The notes under the pieces: model-generated
What the model saw: the letters and a program-made list of their open reading frames with translations, nothing else
Databases searched by the model: none
Told to the model about the DNA's origin: nothing
Position numbers and translations under genes: made by a program
Origin: Devosiaceae bacterium
GTDB lineage: Bacteria; Pseudomonadota; Alphaproteobacteria; Rhizobiales; Devosiaceae
Direction: 5' to 3'
DNA: 16,127 nt
Assembly: GCA_021648585.1 (NCBI GenBank)
Contig: JAKISM010000037.1
Location: forward strand, 1 to 16,127
Part shown: positions 15,324 through 16,127 of the stretch, in pieces
Layout of the letters: every line of letters starts with the position of its first letter
How positions within the stretch are numbered: the stretch's first letter is position 1

Positions 15324-15363
15324 TATTTTGGCTTTCAATGAAATGAAGCTGAATATATGAAAC

Positions 15364-16127
15364 CTATAATATTGAGCCTGTTAGTTTCTTACCAAAGCGA
15401 GATTGCAGTGCAAAAAGATATCTTGGCTCAACACGAATAGTAAATTCAGATCCCTCATCGCTTTCTACTCGCTCAATAATCTCGCTATGCTCATATAGCC
15501 AAGCGGCATCTTCTCCCCTTTCATGCTCTAATAAAATCTTAAAACTCTTTGCACCTTGCGCAAGTGTTTTTTCAATTTCTAACAGCAATTCATCAATCCC
15601 CTCACCGCTAACGGCACTAAGCGCAATGCTAGAAATCACCGTACCAACTGGGATAATATTATCTATTGCATCTTCTGCTTCTTCGTTTTTTTCTAGCATA
15701 TCAATCTTATTGTAAACTTCAATAATTGGCGTTTCTTCGCCATTTACCCCAAGCAATGTGAGCACAGAAATAACGTCTTGCGCTTGCGCTACATTATCTT
15801 CACTAGAAACATCTCGAACATGCAAAATAATATCAGCGCCTATTACTTCCTCAAGCGTTGCTCTAAAAGCTGCGATTAGATCTGTTGGCAATTCAGAAAT
15901 AAAACCAACCGTATCCGAGAGCATAATAGTGCGCCCATGTGGTAATTTTGCTTTTCGCACAGTTGTATCAAGGGTCGCAAAAAGCAAATCCTTTGCCATT
16001 ACTTTAGCCCCAGTAATGCGATTAAATAGCGTGGATTTCCCAGCGTTAGTATAACCAACTAGAGCAATTACGGGATAAGGAACGGCGTCTCGTTTTTTAC
16101 GATGTAGTTTTCTAGTTTGCGCTATTT
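15364..16127 (-). CDS. hflX: Ribosome-associated GTPase HflX, C-terminal part (5' end outside window)
   Basis: 253 codons are visible, the frame being open to the window edge; the N-terminal HflX domain lies beyond. The GTPase motifs are complete: G1 GYTNAGKST with LFNRITGAKV, G3 DTVGF (in LSDTVGFISELPTDLIAAFR), G4 NKID, and G5 SAVSG. The linker RKLHRKKRDAVPYPVIALVG just before G1 is where HflX helical and G domains join. HflX binds the 50S subunit and splits stalled or hibernating 70S ribosomes under stress. A C-terminal domain of about 70 residues follows the G domain (ending in FGKKLTGSIL), as usual for proteobacterial HflX. In alphaproteobacteria it commonly sits near hfq and mazG; here the permease lies between it and a convergent mazG. 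Confidence 0.96.
   Translation of the reverse strand, partial: IAQTRKLHRKKRDAVPYPVIALVGYTNAGKSTLFNRITGAKVMAKDLLFATLDTTVRKAKLPHGRTIMLSDTVGFISELPTDLIAAFRATLEEVIGADIILHVRDVSSEDNVAQAQDVISVLTLLGVNGEETPIIEVYNKIDMLEKNEEAEDAIDNIIPVGTVISSIALSAVSGEGIDELLLEIEKTLAQGAKSFKILLEHERGEDAAWLYEHSEIIERVESDEGSEFTIRVEPRYLFALQSRFGKKLTGSIL

Overview
The window is a densely packed, AT-rich stretch (GC in the high thirties by eye) of a bacterial chromosome. Housekeeping gene content and order point to an alphaproteobacterium. The block rlpA - D,D-carboxypeptidase - tmk - holB - metG - tatD - PhnP-like hydrolase is an arrangement I know from alphaproteobacteria, especially Hyphomicrobiales. Other alphaproteobacterial signs are a delta' subunit and a MetRS without the usual zinc-knuckle cysteines, HflX and MazG close together, and a CtrA-type TTAA-N7-TTAA box. 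The two-gene methionine synthase is not the usual single metH of Brucella or Rhizobium, so I do not assign a genus.

Layout. Positions 2-304 hold the 3' end of folD. At 398-1006 is a small outer-membrane beta-barrel protein with a PagL-like C-terminal motif. On the minus strand, 4752 down to 1016 carries methionine synthase split into two genes with an ATGA overlap: an N-terminal homocysteine-methyltransferase piece and a C-terminal folate/B12/reactivation piece. A 221-bp divergent promoter region with the CtrA-like box follows. A long plus-strand run from 4974 to 12937 then contains rlpA, a PBP5-type carboxypeptidase, tmk, holB, metG, tatD, a PhnP-like metallo-hydrolase and a zinc-ribbon membrane protein. 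From tmk to the hydrolase the genes overlap by 1 to 4 nt. A 283-bp spacer rich in inverted repeats (12938-13220) precedes mazG, which converges on a minus-strand pair: an APC amino-acid permease whose last segment is out of frame, and hflX, which runs off the window.

How the genes work together. folD and the two metH genes belong to one-carbon/methionine metabolism. RlpA and the carboxypeptidase act on peptidoglycan at the envelope, and the CtrA-like box upstream suggests cell-cycle timing of that pair and perhaps of the replication/translation genes behind it (tmk supplies dTDP, holB is a clamp-loader subunit, metG charges tRNA-Met). MazG and HflX are stress or quality-control NTP-hydrolysing proteins.

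I see no mobile element, CRISPR array, RNA gene or defence cassette. The least explained parts are the structured spacer before mazG, the GC-rich insertion in the PhnP-like protein, the permease frameshift, and the PagL-like barrel.
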